The notes: a model not told the origin generated them from the sequence alone. A stretch of DNA of 64,000 bases from Arthrobacter sp. AFG7.2 (GCF_002892835.1 NZ_PJMB01000001.1:62001-126000); one strand, 5' to 3'. Shown: positions 30,063 to 38,930, counted from the stretch's first letter. Numbers and translations are program-made.

Positions 30063-30556
30063 TGGCCGGCAAGAGTCCAGAGTCGCCGGTCCGGCTGGCG
30101 GCGGAAACCTGGGAGTCGCTGTTCCGGGCCCAGGTGGCGGTCATGCGGAAGCTGCAGTCCGGCCCGGCCTTCCGGAAAATTCCGGTTAACGAGTACGACG
30201 TCCTGTTCACGCTGTCCAGGTGCCCGACGGGCTGGCTGCGCCTGAACGAACTCAACGACAATGTCCTGTTGAGCCAGTCCAGCCTCAGCCGGCTGGTGGA
30301 GCGCCTTGAGAAGCGAGGGCTCGTGGCGAGGATGCCGGCACCGGAGGATGGCCGCGGCGTGCTGCTGCAGCTGACGGACGAGGGGCGGGAACTCCAGAAG
30401 GAGATCGGCCGTGAGCATGTGCGTGATATCGCGGAGCTCGTGGGCCCGGCCTTGACGCCGGCCGAACAGAAAGAACTGACGAGGCTCACCAGCAAGCTGC
30501 GGAGTTCACTGGGACCGCGGCCGGCCAGGGAGGAAGCAGCCCGGCAGCAGGCCTAG
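30062..30556 (+). CDS. MarR family transcriptional regulator
   Basis: 164-residue winged-helix protein. After an N-terminal helix, YDVLFTLSRCPTGWLRLNELND leads into VLLSQSSLSRLVERLEKRGLVAR, the recognition helix, and the wing PAPEDGRGVLLQLTDEGRE. The ATG at 30062 overlaps the stop of the monooxygenase gene by one base, with GGAGG just before; GTG at 30059 is too close to that site. It likely represses its own operon by binding the 18-bp palindrome at 28880. Its stop codon CTAG is shared with the convergent transglutaminase gene, so there is no intergenic space. Confidence 0.92.
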   Translation: MAGKSPESPVRLAAETWESLFRAQVAVMRKLQSGPAFRKIPVNEYDVLFTLSRCPTGWLRLNELNDNVLLSQSSLSRLVERLEKRGLVARMPAPEDGRGVLLQLTDEGRELQKEIGREHVRDIAELVGPALTPAEQKELTRLTSKLRSSLGPRPAREEAARQQA

Positions 30557-31359
30557 CCCAGGGTCACCAGCCGGGCGGGGTCCTCGGCCGGCAGGGTGCC
30601 GTTGACTACCGCTGTGACCTGCATCTGCTCCAGTGTCAGGCTTCCCCCCACCGTGGATAGGAAGGCGGTGTCTGCTGAGTCCCGGCCGGCAGTGATCCGC
30701 AGCATCGATTCCCGCGGGGCCAGCCCCGTGGGATCGATCACGTGCCAGGCACCTTCCACGTAGGCCTCGGCCACGGCGTGGAAATCCATCGGGCTCAGGC
30801 CGGGGGCGTATACGGCGGCCAGGCGCGCGGGAATGTCCTTTGACCTCAACAGGGCGATGGCCAGGTGGGCGAAGTCCCGGCAGACGCCGCGGCGGCTGAG
30901 GAGGGTTTCCACTGCACCGTCCGTGCCGCGGGAGGAGCCGCTGATATACCGCAGTTCCCCGTTCACCCAGTTCCGCACGGCGTGCAGCAGTTTCCCGCCC
31001 TGGACTCCTTCGAATTCCGCGTATGCCGTTGGCAGGAGACGGTCCGATTCCGCGTAGCGGCTTGGCCGGACGTAGCGGATGCGGTCCGCCAGTGCAGCCT
31101 CCTCCGGGACCGCCTTTCCGCCCACTGTTGCCGAGTAGTCCACGGCCACTTCCGCGGGTTCGGTGAACTCCATGTAGTGGAGCCGCCCGCCGTGATGGTC
31201 CGGCACCTCCCTGAGCGGAACCTGCACTCCGCCGGCTGTGACGGACAGGCTTTCATCAAAGGAGGAATAGCCGTCATTCCGCGCCGCGGCTATGGCCATG
31301 GCCACCTTTGTGTTGGCGGTGGTCCTGAAAACCAGGCGTGCGGAAACAGTGCGTTCCAT
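30553..31359 (-). CDS. transglutaminase-like cysteine protease family protein
   Basis: 268-residue protein with a complete transglutaminase-type triad: Cys160 in RRGVCRDFAHLAIALLR, His194 in MDFHAVAEAY and Asp209 in WHVIDPTG. The first 130 residues are a beta-rich N-terminal domain. This is the bacterial transglutaminase-like superfamily that often acts as a peptidase or in cyanophycin/peptide-tag chemistry rather than cross-linking; no signal peptide is seen, so it is cytosolic. Upstream (to 31428) there is only a 69-bp gap to the lipoprotein gene on the same strand. Substrate unknown. Confidence 0.88.
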   Translation of the reverse strand: MERTVSARLVFRTTANTKVAMAIAAARNDGYSSFDESLSVTAGGVQVPLREVPDHHGGRLHYMEFTEPAEVAVDYSATVGGKAVPEEAALADRIRYVRPSRYAESDRLLPTAYAEFEGVQGGKLLHAVRNWVNGELRYISGSSRGTDGAVETLLSRRGVCRDFAHLAIALLRSKDIPARLAAVYAPGLSPMDFHAVAEAYVEGAWHVIDPTGLAPRESMLRITAGRDSADTAFLSTVGGSLTLEQMQVTAVVNGTLPAEDPARLVTLG

Positions 31360-31428
31360 GACTCTCCGGGGGTGTCGGCAGGGAAGGTCGCCGCTTGTGC
31401 CGGCCGAAGGTGTGGGCCGGGAACGGGA

Positions 31429-32229
31429 CTAGTTTTTGATCTCCAGAGACATTAGCATCCGCTGGACGTTGGCGAAGTCAGAGCTTTCGCGGACGTACCG
31501 GGCGGCCTGGCCCAGCGTGTCAAAGGCTTTGGCGGGCGCCACCTTCTCATCAGTCGCAAAAGCCCGGAGGGACACCAGGTCGCCAAAGGAATAGTCACCT
31601 TTGCCCGCCGGACCACGGACGATGTTGCGCAGTTCGCAGGCCTGTCCGTCGGCCCCGCCCACCACGTTCGTTATCCCGTAGGATCCGAAATACCGGTAGC
31701 CCTGGATGACCCGGAACACCGCCCGCGGCGGTATGGTTCCTTCCCCGCCCTCAGCCGAGAGCCCGACCGGCACGCTGCTGATCACCGTGTACGCCCGCCG
31801 GGCGGCCTCAGGGCAGTCAGCGGACGACGGCGGCAGTCCCGTCCGCAGTGCGGCCATGAAGGTGCCGTCGGGCTTCTTTACCTCGACTTTCAGCGCGCCG
31901 GGCAGGGCACCCTCCTCGGGTGGTACCGACTGCGCTATCCACGTCTCCGGCAGCTCAAAGCTCACAGTCTTTTCCGGATCGGAGAAGGTCTTCCAGGCCC
32001 CGGCCGTGGCTGCGGCCTGCGCTGTGGCGGTTCCGGATGCGCCAGGGGTGGCTGATGCTGATGCTGATGCTTCAGGGGAAGCAGCGGCGGTTGCCGGGGA
32101 GCTTGGGGCCCCGGGCTGCGCTGTCCATCCGGGACCGCTGTTAGAGGGTGCTGCGCAGCCGGCAAGGAGTGCGCCGGCGAGGAGCGCGGACGCAGTGGTC
32201 AGGATGGTCGATGGCGCCATGCATCTCAT
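31429..32229 (-). CDS. predicted lipoprotein of unknown function
   Basis: 266 residues. The signal peptide TILTTASALLAGALLAGCAAP has a lipobox LAGC (Cys25 from the ATG at 32229), then an Ala/Ser/Pro/Gly linker of about 50 residues, and a globular domain containing TFSDPEKTVSFELPETW and DFANVQRMLMSLEIKN. I recognise no named family. The distal ATG at 32229 is preferred because TAGGCT lies 6 nt before it (leaderless); the second ATG at 32220 lacks a clear ribosome binding site. It is divergent from the DUF1684 gene, whose start is 83 bp away and also looks leaderless. Confidence 0.8.
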   Translation of the reverse strand: MRCMAPSTILTTASALLAGALLAGCAAPSNSGPGWTAQPGAPSSPATAAASPEASASASATPGASGTATAQAAATAGAWKTFSDPEKTVSFELPETWIAQSVPPEEGALPGALKVEVKKPDGTFMAALRTGLPPSSADCPEAARRAYTVISSVPVGLSAEGGEGTIPPRAVFRVIQGYRYFGSYGITNVVGGADGQACELRNIVRGPAGKGDYSFGDLVSLRAFATDEKVAPAKAFDTLGQAARYVRESSDFANVQRMLMSLEIKN

Positions 32230-32235
32230 CCAGCC

Positions 32236-32241
32236 AGCCTA
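32236..32241 (-). promoter_or_regulatory. -10 box of leaderless lipoprotein transcript
   Basis: TAGGCT on the minus strand, then 6 nt to the ATG at 32229. Decides the start codon. Confidence 0.5.
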
Positions 32242-32299
32242 ACCGGAGGGCCCAGTGGCGGGAGCCGGCGTCGTGCGGTGTTTCTCCGGCAGCGGGGAC

Positions 32300-32305
32300 T
32301 AGGCT
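32300..32305 (+). promoter_or_regulatory. -10 box of leaderless DUF1684 transcript
   Basis: TAGGCT, then 7 nt to the ATG at 32313. The spacer contains GGTGG, so a conventional ribosome site is not excluded. Confidence 0.5.
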
Positions 32306-32312
32306 GGTGGCT

Positions 32313-32972
32313 ATGGAAGCCCATCACGGCACGGCCGAAGAAGATTTGGCGGACATTTCCGCCGTCGACGTCGCCGACTGGCGGCTCCGGATTTTTGCCC
32401 TGTACGCCAACGTCCGCAAGCTCTCGGTGGAAGATCCGGCTGAAGCACATACCTACTGGCGCCATCAGCGCGACCTGATGTTCGCCACCCACCCCGCCTC
32501 CGCACTGTCGATGGCGGACAAAGGGCGCTTCTCCGGCCTCAAGACGGCGGACTACGATCCGATCTACCGTTTCCACGTCCCCCTGACGAAGGAGGGGGCC
32601 GGCCGGGAAATGAGCGTGGAAACCGGCACTGACGGGGTGGTGAACTTCGTCCGGCTGGGCACTTTCGACCTGCCCGAGATGGGGCAGCTCGCCGTGTGGA
32701 AGCTCAGGGGTTACGGCGGCGGCATCTTTGTGCCGTTCCGGGACGCGACGGCGGGCCAGCCCGGCGGAAGCTATGGCGCCGGCAGGTATCTGCTGGACAC
32801 CATTAAGGGTGCCTTCCACGGCGTCAACGGGACCGGACCGGATGCCACCTTCGTCCTGGACTTCAACTTTGCCTACAACCCGTCGTGCGCCTACAACGAG
32901 GCCTGGGCGTGCCCCCTGCCGGGGCCTTCCAACCGGCTGGCCGTGGAGATTCCGGTCGGCGAACTCTACTGA
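32313..32972 (+). CDS. DUF1684 domain protein
   Basis: 219 residues matching DUF1684: WRLRIFALYANVRKL with a WRxxR-like opening, TYWRHQRDLMFATHPASAL, the RFHVPLTKEG strand, GTFDLPEMGQLAVWKLRG, then VPFRDATAG, AGRYLLDT and the hallmark FNFAYNPSCAYNEAWACPLP near the C-terminus, which carries two conserved Cys. Cytosolic; function unknown. The start is ATG 32313, 7 nt after TAGGCT. The longer frame back to 32148 crosses the divergent lipoprotein start and is rejected. It stands alone and runs convergently into the NAD operon's last gene. Confidence 0.9.
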   Translation: MEAHHGTAEEDLADISAVDVADWRLRIFALYANVRKLSVEDPAEAHTYWRHQRDLMFATHPASALSMADKGRFSGLKTADYDPIYRFHVPLTKEGAGREMSVETGTDGVVNFVRLGTFDLPEMGQLAVWKLRGYGGGIFVPFRDATAGQPGGSYGAGRYLLDTIKGAFHGVNGTGPDATFVLDFNFAYNPSCAYNEAWACPLPGPSNRLAVEIPVGELY

Positions 32973-33003
32973 CGACGGCCGGCAGCAGTCCTCTCCCCTG
33001 CGC

Positions 33004-34167
33004 CTACCCAGGCCGGATGCCGAGCGCCCGCACGCTTTCCACGGCCTGCCGGAGAGCAGTGGCAGCCGCGGCCAGGTCCTCCGCAGTCACGGCTGAGTCA
33101 AAGCTGAACCGGACGGCCGTCTGGGCCACCCCGGGGTCGTAACCCAGTGCTGTAAGAACGGGCGACGGCGCGTCGGAGCCTGCTGCGCAGGCAGAACCGC
33201 TTGAGCAGACAACCCCTTGGCGCTCGACTTCCAGCAGCACGGACTCGCCACTGGTTCCGGGGAAACAAAAGGACGCCACCGATGGCAGCCGGCAGGAAGG
33301 ATGGCCGGTGAGGACCGCTCCCGGCACGCCGGTGAGCACGGCGCTGATAAAGGTGTCCCGCAGGGCTGCCACCCGTCGTCGTTGTTCCTGCTGGCCTGCC
33401 TGGGTAAGCGTCAGCGCGGTGGCGATGCCGACAGCACCTGACACATTCTCCGTCCCGGATCTCCGGCCCCGTTCCTGGCCACCGCCGTGAAGGAGCGGCT
33501 CGAGCCTGGTCCGGCCCCGGACAAAGAGCACGCCGCATCCTTTGGGCGCCCCCAGCTTGTGGCCTGACACGCTCATGGCGTCGATGCCCAGCGCCTTGAC
33601 GTCCAGCGGCAGCCATCCCGCGGCCTGGACGGCATCGGTGTGGAAAGGGATCCCCTGGTGGCGGGATATGGCGGCCAGTTCCGCGACAGGCTGGATGGTC
33701 CCCACTTCGTTGTTGGCGTACATGACGCTGACCAGCGCGGTCTCGGGCCGCAGGACTGCACGGAGGGCTTCCGGCGCCACCAGCCCTGTCCCGTCAACGG
33801 GCACCACATCCACCACAAACCCGTGGAAGCGCTCCAGGTACCGCGCCGATTCCTCAACGGCGGGATGTTCGACGGCGCTGATCACCACCCGGTTGAGCTG
33901 CGGGTTGGCAGCCTGCCGGGCCAGGGCGATGCCTTTGACCGCGAGGTTGTCTGCCTCGGTGCCGCCGGAGGTGAACGTCACTTCACCCGGCCGGCAGCCC
34001 AGCGCGGCCGCCACTGAGGCCCGCGCACCGGCCAGGGCAGCGGCAGCTGTTTCGCCCAGGCTGTGGTGGCTGGAGGGGTTGCCAAAATCACCGGTCAGGT
34101 ACGGCCACATGGCTTCCAGCACCTCGCGGCGGACCCGGGTGGTGGCGGCAGCATCAAGGAAGATCAC
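33004..34167 (-). CDS. cysteine desulfurase (NifS/IscS-like), NAD operon
   Basis: 387-residue PLP enzyme releasing sulfur from cysteine. The PLP lysine is in SVSGHKLGAPKGCGVLF, the His stack in the TDAVQAAGW region and the persulfide-carrying Cys in VVCSSGSACAAGSDAPS, all intact. It is the last gene of nrtR-nadA-nadB-nadC-nifS, its GTG start lying 3 bp after the nadC stop. NadA needs a [4Fe-4S] cluster, so a dedicated desulfurase here most likely helps mature NadA, as for the NifS-like proteins found in nad operons of Bacillus. General Fe-S assembly (Suf) genes are not in this window. Confidence 0.93.
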   Translation of the reverse strand: MIFLDAAATTRVRREVLEAMWPYLTGDFGNPSSHHSLGETAAAALAGARASVAAALGCRPGEVTFTSGGTEADNLAVKGIALARQAANPQLNRVVISAVEHPAVEESARYLERFHGFVVDVVPVDGTGLVAPEALRAVLRPETALVSVMYANNEVGTIQPVAELAAISRHQGIPFHTDAVQAAGWLPLDVKALGIDAMSVSGHKLGAPKGCGVLFVRGRTRLEPLLHGGGQERGRRSGTENVSGAVGIATALTLTQAGQQEQRRRVAALRDTFISAVLTGVPGAVLTGHPSCRLPSVASFCFPGTSGESVLLEVERQGVVCSSGSACAAGSDAPSPVLTALGYDPGVAQTAVRFSFDSAVTAEDLAAAATALRQAVESVRALGIRPG

Positions 34168-34170
34168 GGC

Positions 34171-35094
34171 TCAGCCCGCAGTCAGTTCCACGTCCAGGCC
34201 CAGGTCGAGGGCGGCCACAGTGTGGGTAAGGGCACCGACGGAAATGACATCCACACCGGTGGCAGCGATTCCGGCCACGGTGTTGAGGTTTACGTTGCCA
34301 CTGGCTTCCACGCGTGCCCGTCCTGCAACCAGGGCAACGCCCTCCCTCAGCTCTTCCACCGTGAAGTTGTCCAGCATGATGGTGTCCACCCCGGCTGCCA
34401 GGACCGGTTCGATCTGGTCCATCCGGTCCACTTCGACTTCAAAGTGGGTGGTGTGCCCCAGCCGGCCCTTTGCCGCGAGGAGCAGTTCCGTCAGCCTGGC
34501 GGGATCCCCTCCGGTCATGACGGCCAGGTGGTTGTCCTTCGCCAGCACGGCATCGGACAAGCTGTACCGGTGATTGGCGCCTCCGCCGCACCGCACCGCA
34601 AACCGTTCCAGGATCCGCAGTCCCGGGGTGGTCTTCCGGGTGTCGGTGATCCGGGCCGGCGTGCCCTCCGTCAGCTGCACGAACTCTGCTGTCCTGGTGG
34701 CTATCGCGGACATCCGCTGGACCAGGTTCAGGGCCACCCGTTCGGCGAGCAGGACGGACCGTGCCCGCCCGCTGACCCGCGCAAGGTGCGTTCCGGCGTC
34801 GAACCTCTCGCCGTCCCCAAGCAGCAGTTCCACCTCGGTGCCGGGGTCCGCCAGCAGCATGGCGTCCCGGAAGACGGTGCCTCCACTGAAGACGCCTGCC
34901 ACGCGGGCATTGAGGACAGCGGTGGCGCGGGCAGCGGCCGGAATGAGCAGCTGTGAGGTGATGTCCCCGCCCGGAGCATCCTCGGCGAAGGCGCGTTCCA
35001 GGATTTCCCTGACCGGCGCGGGCGGCAGGGTGAGGTCCGGATGCGCGCTGCCGGCGGCGGCAGGGGCAATCACAGTGTTTTCAGTCAGGAACAT
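34171..35094 (-). CDS. nadC: nicotinate-nucleotide pyrophosphorylase (quinolinate phosphoribosyltransferase)
   Basis: 307 residues. Joins quinolinate with PRPP to give nicotinate mononucleotide. Recognisable blocks: REILERAFAEDAPGGDITSQLL, LNLVQRMSAIATRTAEFV, RITDTRKTTPGLRILERFAVRCGGGANHRYSLSDAVLAKDNH split over the active site, and HFEVEVDRMDQIEPVL, DTIMLDNFTVEELRE. The ATG at 35094 follows the nadB stop by one base; frames extending to 35334 overlap nadB and are wrong. Tight packing implies translational coupling within the NAD operon. Confidence 0.96.
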   Translation of the reverse strand: MFLTENTVIAPAAAGSAHPDLTLPPAPVREILERAFAEDAPGGDITSQLLIPAAARATAVLNARVAGVFSGGTVFRDAMLLADPGTEVELLLGDGERFDAGTHLARVSGRARSVLLAERVALNLVQRMSAIATRTAEFVQLTEGTPARITDTRKTTPGLRILERFAVRCGGGANHRYSLSDAVLAKDNHLAVMTGGDPARLTELLLAAKGRLGHTTHFEVEVDRMDQIEPVLAAGVDTIMLDNFTVEELREGVALVAGRARVEASGNVNLNTVAGIAATGVDVISVGALTHTVAALDLGLDVELTAG

Positions 35095-35095
35095 T

Positions 35096-36844
35096 TCAGT
35101 CAAGGACAAGGCTCGCTTTCGGACGCAATTCAAAGGTCTCTTCGGGTTCGTCGCTTCGGTAGTGGGCGCCCAAGGATTCCGGGCGGCCGAGCGCTGCCGC
35201 CACCAGCAGGCGGGCCGCCAACAGGAGGTTCCGGTCCTCGTGCACGGCAGGATCAGCAGAGGAGGCTCCGGCATCAGGAGGGACGACGGCGGCCCAGCGG
35301 CCAAGAGTCTCCCCAGCCTCCCGGAGCGAAGCACCTTTCCGGAGCACCCCGGCCTGAGCAGTCATCAACCGCCGCAGCGCATCACGTGAGAACGGAGTTT
35401 CAACCGGCTTGGGTTGTTCTGAACACCCGGCCCCGCCCGCTTGTTGTGTTTCCACGGCGGCACCCAACGCGTGGTGGCCGACGTCGGCCGAGGGTGTTCC
35501 GGAAGAGAGCGTCAAGGGGAGGCCGCCCGCGGCCGAGACAGCGAACGGAGGAACAGCGTCGGACGACGCCCCCCAGCCCGGGTCACCTGAGAGGAAGTCT
35601 TCAACGGCGCGGCGGCCGAACACGAGTCCTTCAAGGAGGGAATTGCTGGCCAGCCGGTTCGCACCGTGAACTCCCGTGCATGCCACCTCACCGGCAGCGT
35701 AAAGGCCGGGAACACAGGTGCGGCCGTGCAGGTCTGTGCGCACCCCGCCCATCCAGTAGTGCGCTGCCGGGGCCACGGGGACCAGTTCCCGGGTCCAGTC
35801 GATTCCAGCGTCCAGTGTCCGTTTCGTCAGCGTGGGGAAGCGGGCCGCCAGGAAGCCCGGTCCCCGAACCTGCTCGATGACACGGGCGTCAAGGTACACG
35901 TGGCCGTTGGGGTCGCCGAGCTTGGCCAGGTGCAAGGCGATACTGCGGGAGACGACGTCGCGAGGAGCAAGCTCTGTGTCCTGGTGGTAGGCCGTCATGA
36001 AACGCTTTCCGTTGCCGTCCACCAGGATGGCCCCTTCCCCGCGGACGGCCTCAGAGATCAGCAGCGGCCCGCCGGCAGTGTTTCCAGCCGTGGGACGGCT
36101 CGTCTGAACAAGGCAGGTGGGGTGGAACTGGAAGAACTCCAGGTCGGCTGCCTGGGCTCCCGCGCGGACCGCGAGCGCCAGGCCGTCGGCGGTGGCGACG
36201 GCGGGATTGGTGGTCTGGGCAAACAGCTGGCCTGCGCCTCCCGTGGCCAGAAGCACGGCGTCTCCATGCAAACGTGTCCTGTTCCCGTTGCGCAGGAACT
36301 CCACTCCAGTGACTGCGCCGTTGTCCTGCAGGAGGGCGGTGGCGTGCGCAGCGGTGATGACAGTGAGGGCACCGGCCGCCCGCCGGGACAACACCGACTG
36401 GATAAGTGCCCCGGCCACCTTCGCCCCGGTGGCGTCACCACCTGCGTGGAGGATCCTGGGCGCGGAATGGGCGGCTTCCAATCCCAGCGCCGGACCGCCG
36501 CCGCACTCAAGATCGAAGTGCACGCCAAAGCGCCGCAGTCCGGCAATGCCGCGCCCGGCCTCGGTGCACATCAGGCGGACTGCATCTGCGTTGCAGTGGC
36601 CGGCCCCTGCCTGAAGCGTGTCGGAGATATGAGCAGCTACGGTGTCGCCTGGGGCGGGCTCGTCCAGCACCGCTGAGATCCCGCCCTGGGCGAACCAGGT
36701 GTTGCTGTCCTCCAGCTCTCCCTTCGTCAGCAGCACCACGGAAGCCCCGGCATCCGCGGCCAGCAGCGCAGCATAAAGTCCCGCAATGCCGCTGCCTGCA
36801 ACGATCAGACGGCGCCCGCCGGGCGCAATGGGGCCGGCAGACAT
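35096..36844 (-). CDS. nadB: L-aspartate oxidase
   Basis: 582-residue FAD flavoprotein of the succinate dehydrogenase/fumarate reductase family that oxidises aspartate to iminoaspartate for NadA. The FAD motif GSGIAGLYAALLAADAGASV opens it; NTWFAQGGISAVL, GGDATGAKV, HYWMGGVRTDLHGRT and HGANRLASNSLLEGLVFG are NadB blocks. A Ala/Gly/Pro-rich insert of about 60 residues (about 425-490) precedes the C-terminal helical domain. Its ATG overlaps the nadA stop by one base (TAATG). Confidence 0.96.
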   Translation of the reverse strand: MSAGPIAPGGRRLIVAGSGIAGLYAALLAADAGASVVLLTKGELEDSNTWFAQGGISAVLDEPAPGDTVAAHISDTLQAGAGHCNADAVRLMCTEAGRGIAGLRRFGVHFDLECGGGPALGLEAAHSAPRILHAGGDATGAKVAGALIQSVLSRRAAGALTVITAAHATALLQDNGAVTGVEFLRNGNRTRLHGDAVLLATGGAGQLFAQTTNPAVATADGLALAVRAGAQAADLEFFQFHPTCLVQTSRPTAGNTAGGPLLISEAVRGEGAILVDGNGKRFMTAYHQDTELAPRDVVSRSIALHLAKLGDPNGHVYLDARVIEQVRGPGFLAARFPTLTKRTLDAGIDWTRELVPVAPAAHYWMGGVRTDLHGRTCVPGLYAAGEVACTGVHGANRLASNSLLEGLVFGRRAVEDFLSGDPGWGASSDAVPPFAVSAAGGLPLTLSSGTPSADVGHHALGAAVETQQAGGAGCSEQPKPVETPFSRDALRRLMTAQAGVLRKGASLREAGETLGRWAAVVPPDAGASSADPAVHEDRNLLLAARLLVAAALGRPESLGAHYRSDEPEETFELRPKASLVLD

Positions 36845-38148
36845 TATGGCCTGGCGGCGAGCATGCGCTCGAGGGCGGTCCGGGCGTTGTCCTGCACGGA
36901 CTCCGCAACGGTGATGCGGTTAACCACCCGGCCGGCCACCAGTTCCTCCAGCACCCAAGCCAGGTAACCCGGGTGGATGCGGTACATGGTGGAGCAGGGG
37001 CAGATCACCGGGTCCAGGCAGAAGATGGTGTGCTGCGGGTACTCCGCCGCCAGCCGGTTCACCATGTTGATTTCGGTGCCGATCGCGAACGTGGTGGGCT
37101 CCGTGGCCGCGGCGATCGCCTTCTTGATGAAGTCGGTGGAGCCGGCAGAGTCGGCGGCGTCCACGACGTCCATGGGGCACTCGGGGTGCACAATCACCTG
37201 GACGCCGGGGAAGTCGTTCCTGGCCTTCTCGATTTGTCCCACGTTGAAGCGCTTGTGGACCGAGCAGAAACCGTGCCAGAGGATGACCCTGGAATCGAGC
37301 AGCGCCTGTTCGTCGTTGCCGCCGAGGTCCTTGCGCGGATTCCACATGGGCATCTGCTCCAGCGGCACTCCCAGGGCTTTGGCGGTGTTGCGGCCCAGGT
37401 GCTGGTCGGGGAAGAACAGCACCCGCTGCGCCCGCTGGAACGCCCACTCAAGGACGGTTTTGGCGTTGGAGGAGGTGCACACAATCCCGCCGTGCTCGCC
37501 GCAGAATGCCTTCAGTGCTGCCGAGGAGTTCATGTAGGTGACGGGAAGGACCGGAACGCGGCCCTCGGCGTCGGGCTCGGTCCCGAAAATTTCCTCGAGC
37601 TGCTCCCAGCACTCGGCGACTGAGTCTTCGTCCGCCATATCCGCCATGGAGCAGCCTGCCGCCAGGTTGGGCAAAATGACAGCCTGGTCAGGCGCGGAAA
37701 GGATGTCAGCCGTTTCAGCCATAAAGTGGACGCCGCAGAACACGATCGCTTCTGCATCCGGCCTGGTGAGTGCTGCGTTCGCCAGCTGGAAGGAATCGCC
37801 CACAAAATCGGCGTACTGGATGACTTCATCCCGCTGGTAAAAGTGCCCCAGGATGACGGCCCGCTCACCGAGGGCAGCCTTCGCAGCCAGGATCCGCTCC
37901 CCCAGTTCGGCATCGCCGGCGAGCTTGTACTCCTCGGGCAGCTGGCCCTGCCGCGGGGTCGCAGCGGGCGCCACGTCTGCGCTGGAGGCACCGGGGCCGT
38001 ACGCGGGAACGCCGGCCAACGCCTCGGCCAGGTCGTAGTCCCACGGGCCCTTCGCCAGGGCAGGGCTGCACGTGCTGCCCGCCGCCGTCGCGCCTTTTTC
38101 TGCCTGCTCGCGCGTGATCAGCTGGATTGCTGTGTTGACGCTGCTCAT
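36844..38148 (-). CDS. nadA: quinolinate synthase
   Basis: 434-residue [4Fe-4S] enzyme condensing iminoaspartate with dihydroxyacetone phosphate to quinolinate. Family blocks include AVILGHFYQRDEVIQYADFV, IVFCGVHFMAETADIL, LAAGCSMADMAD, VTYMNSSAALKAFCGEHGGIVCTSSNA, VIVHPECPMDVV and FCLDPVICPCSTMYRIHPGYL; cluster cysteines are among those in FCG, GIVC and CPC segments. The N-terminal 60 residues are a longer actinobacterial extension. The ATG overlaps the nrtR stop by 4 bp. The first biosynthetic gene after the regulator. Confidence 0.96.
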   Translation of the reverse strand: MSSVNTAIQLITREQAEKGATAAGSTCSPALAKGPWDYDLAEALAGVPAYGPGASSADVAPAATPRQGQLPEEYKLAGDAELGERILAAKAALGERAVILGHFYQRDEVIQYADFVGDSFQLANAALTRPDAEAIVFCGVHFMAETADILSAPDQAVILPNLAAGCSMADMADEDSVAECWEQLEEIFGTEPDAEGRVPVLPVTYMNSSAALKAFCGEHGGIVCTSSNAKTVLEWAFQRAQRVLFFPDQHLGRNTAKALGVPLEQMPMWNPRKDLGGNDEQALLDSRVILWHGFCSVHKRFNVGQIEKARNDFPGVQVIVHPECPMDVVDAADSAGSTDFIKKAIAAATEPTTFAIGTEINMVNRLAAEYPQHTIFCLDPVICPCSTMYRIHPGYLAWVLEELVAGRVVNRITVAESVQDNARTALERMLAARP

Positions 38149-38855
38149 ACTGTGCTCCTGTTGTCTGGGTCAAGGCCGGGCCGGCCGGTGAAGCGGTAAA
38201 GGCGCGGGGGGCGGTGTTTGCCGCCTTGGAGAAACTCGCCGGTTTCCTCTATTTCGGGGGTGGACTTGAGCTGCCTGCGGAAGTTCGCCGGGTCCAGCTC
38301 ACGGTCCAGCACTGCCTCGTAGACTTCGCGGACCTGGGCAAGCGTGAAGTACTCCCCCAGCAGGTGGTAGGCCACCGAACCGTAGGCCAGCTTGTTGCGA
38401 AGGCGCCAGAGGGCGTAGTCAACAATTGCGTTGTGGTCGAATGCGAGCTCCCCCAAGCGGTCCGCCCGGAACCAGCGGACGTTTTCGGACTCATCAGCGA
38501 GCGCGGCTTCGGTCGGCTGGACCAGTGCCCAGTAGACGATCGACACCACCCGCTGGGTGGGCGAGCGGTGCAGGCCACCAAAGGCATACAGCTGCTCCAA
38601 ATAGCTGGGGGCAAGTCCGGTGGTCTCGCGCAGGTTGCGGGACGCGGCGTCCTGGAGCGACTCCGCATGGCTGAGCGGCCCGCCGGGCAGTGCCCACAAC
38701 CCCTTGAAAGGCTCCCGGATCCTGCGGACCAGAGGCAGCCAGAGCGTGGGACGGCCGGAACTCTCGCTGGGGCGGAGGGCGAAGATGACGGTGGAGATGG
38801 CCAGGGACGGGGGTGCCGCCTGCCGCTCGGAGACGTTGGCCGAGCTGGAGTACAT
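38145..38855 (-). CDS. nrtR: NrtR-type NUDIX transcriptional regulator of NAD synthesis
   Basis: 236 residues in two parts. Residues about 20-140 form a NUDIX-like domain (WALPGGPLSHAESLQDAASRNL followed by RETTGLAP), resembling ADP-ribose pyrophosphatase; the box GGPLSHAESLQDAASRNLRETTGL keeps the REx2E-like turn only partly (shown in pieces here), suggesting ligand binding more than catalysis. Residues about 150-225 are a winged helix (YFTLAQVREVYEAVLDRELD, then NFRRQL). That is the layout of NrtR, which represses NAD genes and is released by ADP-ribose. It heads the nadABC operon and overlaps nadA. The ATG at 38855 has GGTGG upstream, and a 25-bp inverted repeat lies at 38905-38929. Confidence 0.9.
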   Translation of the reverse strand: MYSSSANVSERQAAPPSLAISTVIFALRPSESSGRPTLWLPLVRRIREPFKGLWALPGGPLSHAESLQDAASRNLRETTGLAPSYLEQLYAFGGLHRSPTQRVVSIVYWALVQPTEAALADESENVRWFRADRLGELAFDHNAIVDYALWRLRNKLAYGSVAYHLLGEYFTLAQVREVYEAVLDRELDPANFRRQLKSTPEIEETGEFLQGGKHRPPRLYRFTGRPGLDPDNRSTV

Positions 38856-38904
38856 GTTCCACCGCCTTCACTGGTGCAGGCTTTGTCCGGCATTGCGCCG
38901 GGTC

Positions 38905-38929
38905 AGTTATGGTCACTTTGACCAAAACT
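38905..38929. promoter_or_regulatory. 25-bp inverted repeat, probable NrtR operator
   Basis: AGTTATGGTCA-CTT-TGACCAAAACT, 11-3-11 with one mismatch; its core TGGTCA-CTT-TGACCA is perfect. It overlaps the start predicted from TAGAAT at 38931-38936 and lies 50 bp before nrtR, as expected for autoregulation of the NAD operon. Confidence 0.7.
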
Positions 38930-38930
38930 A

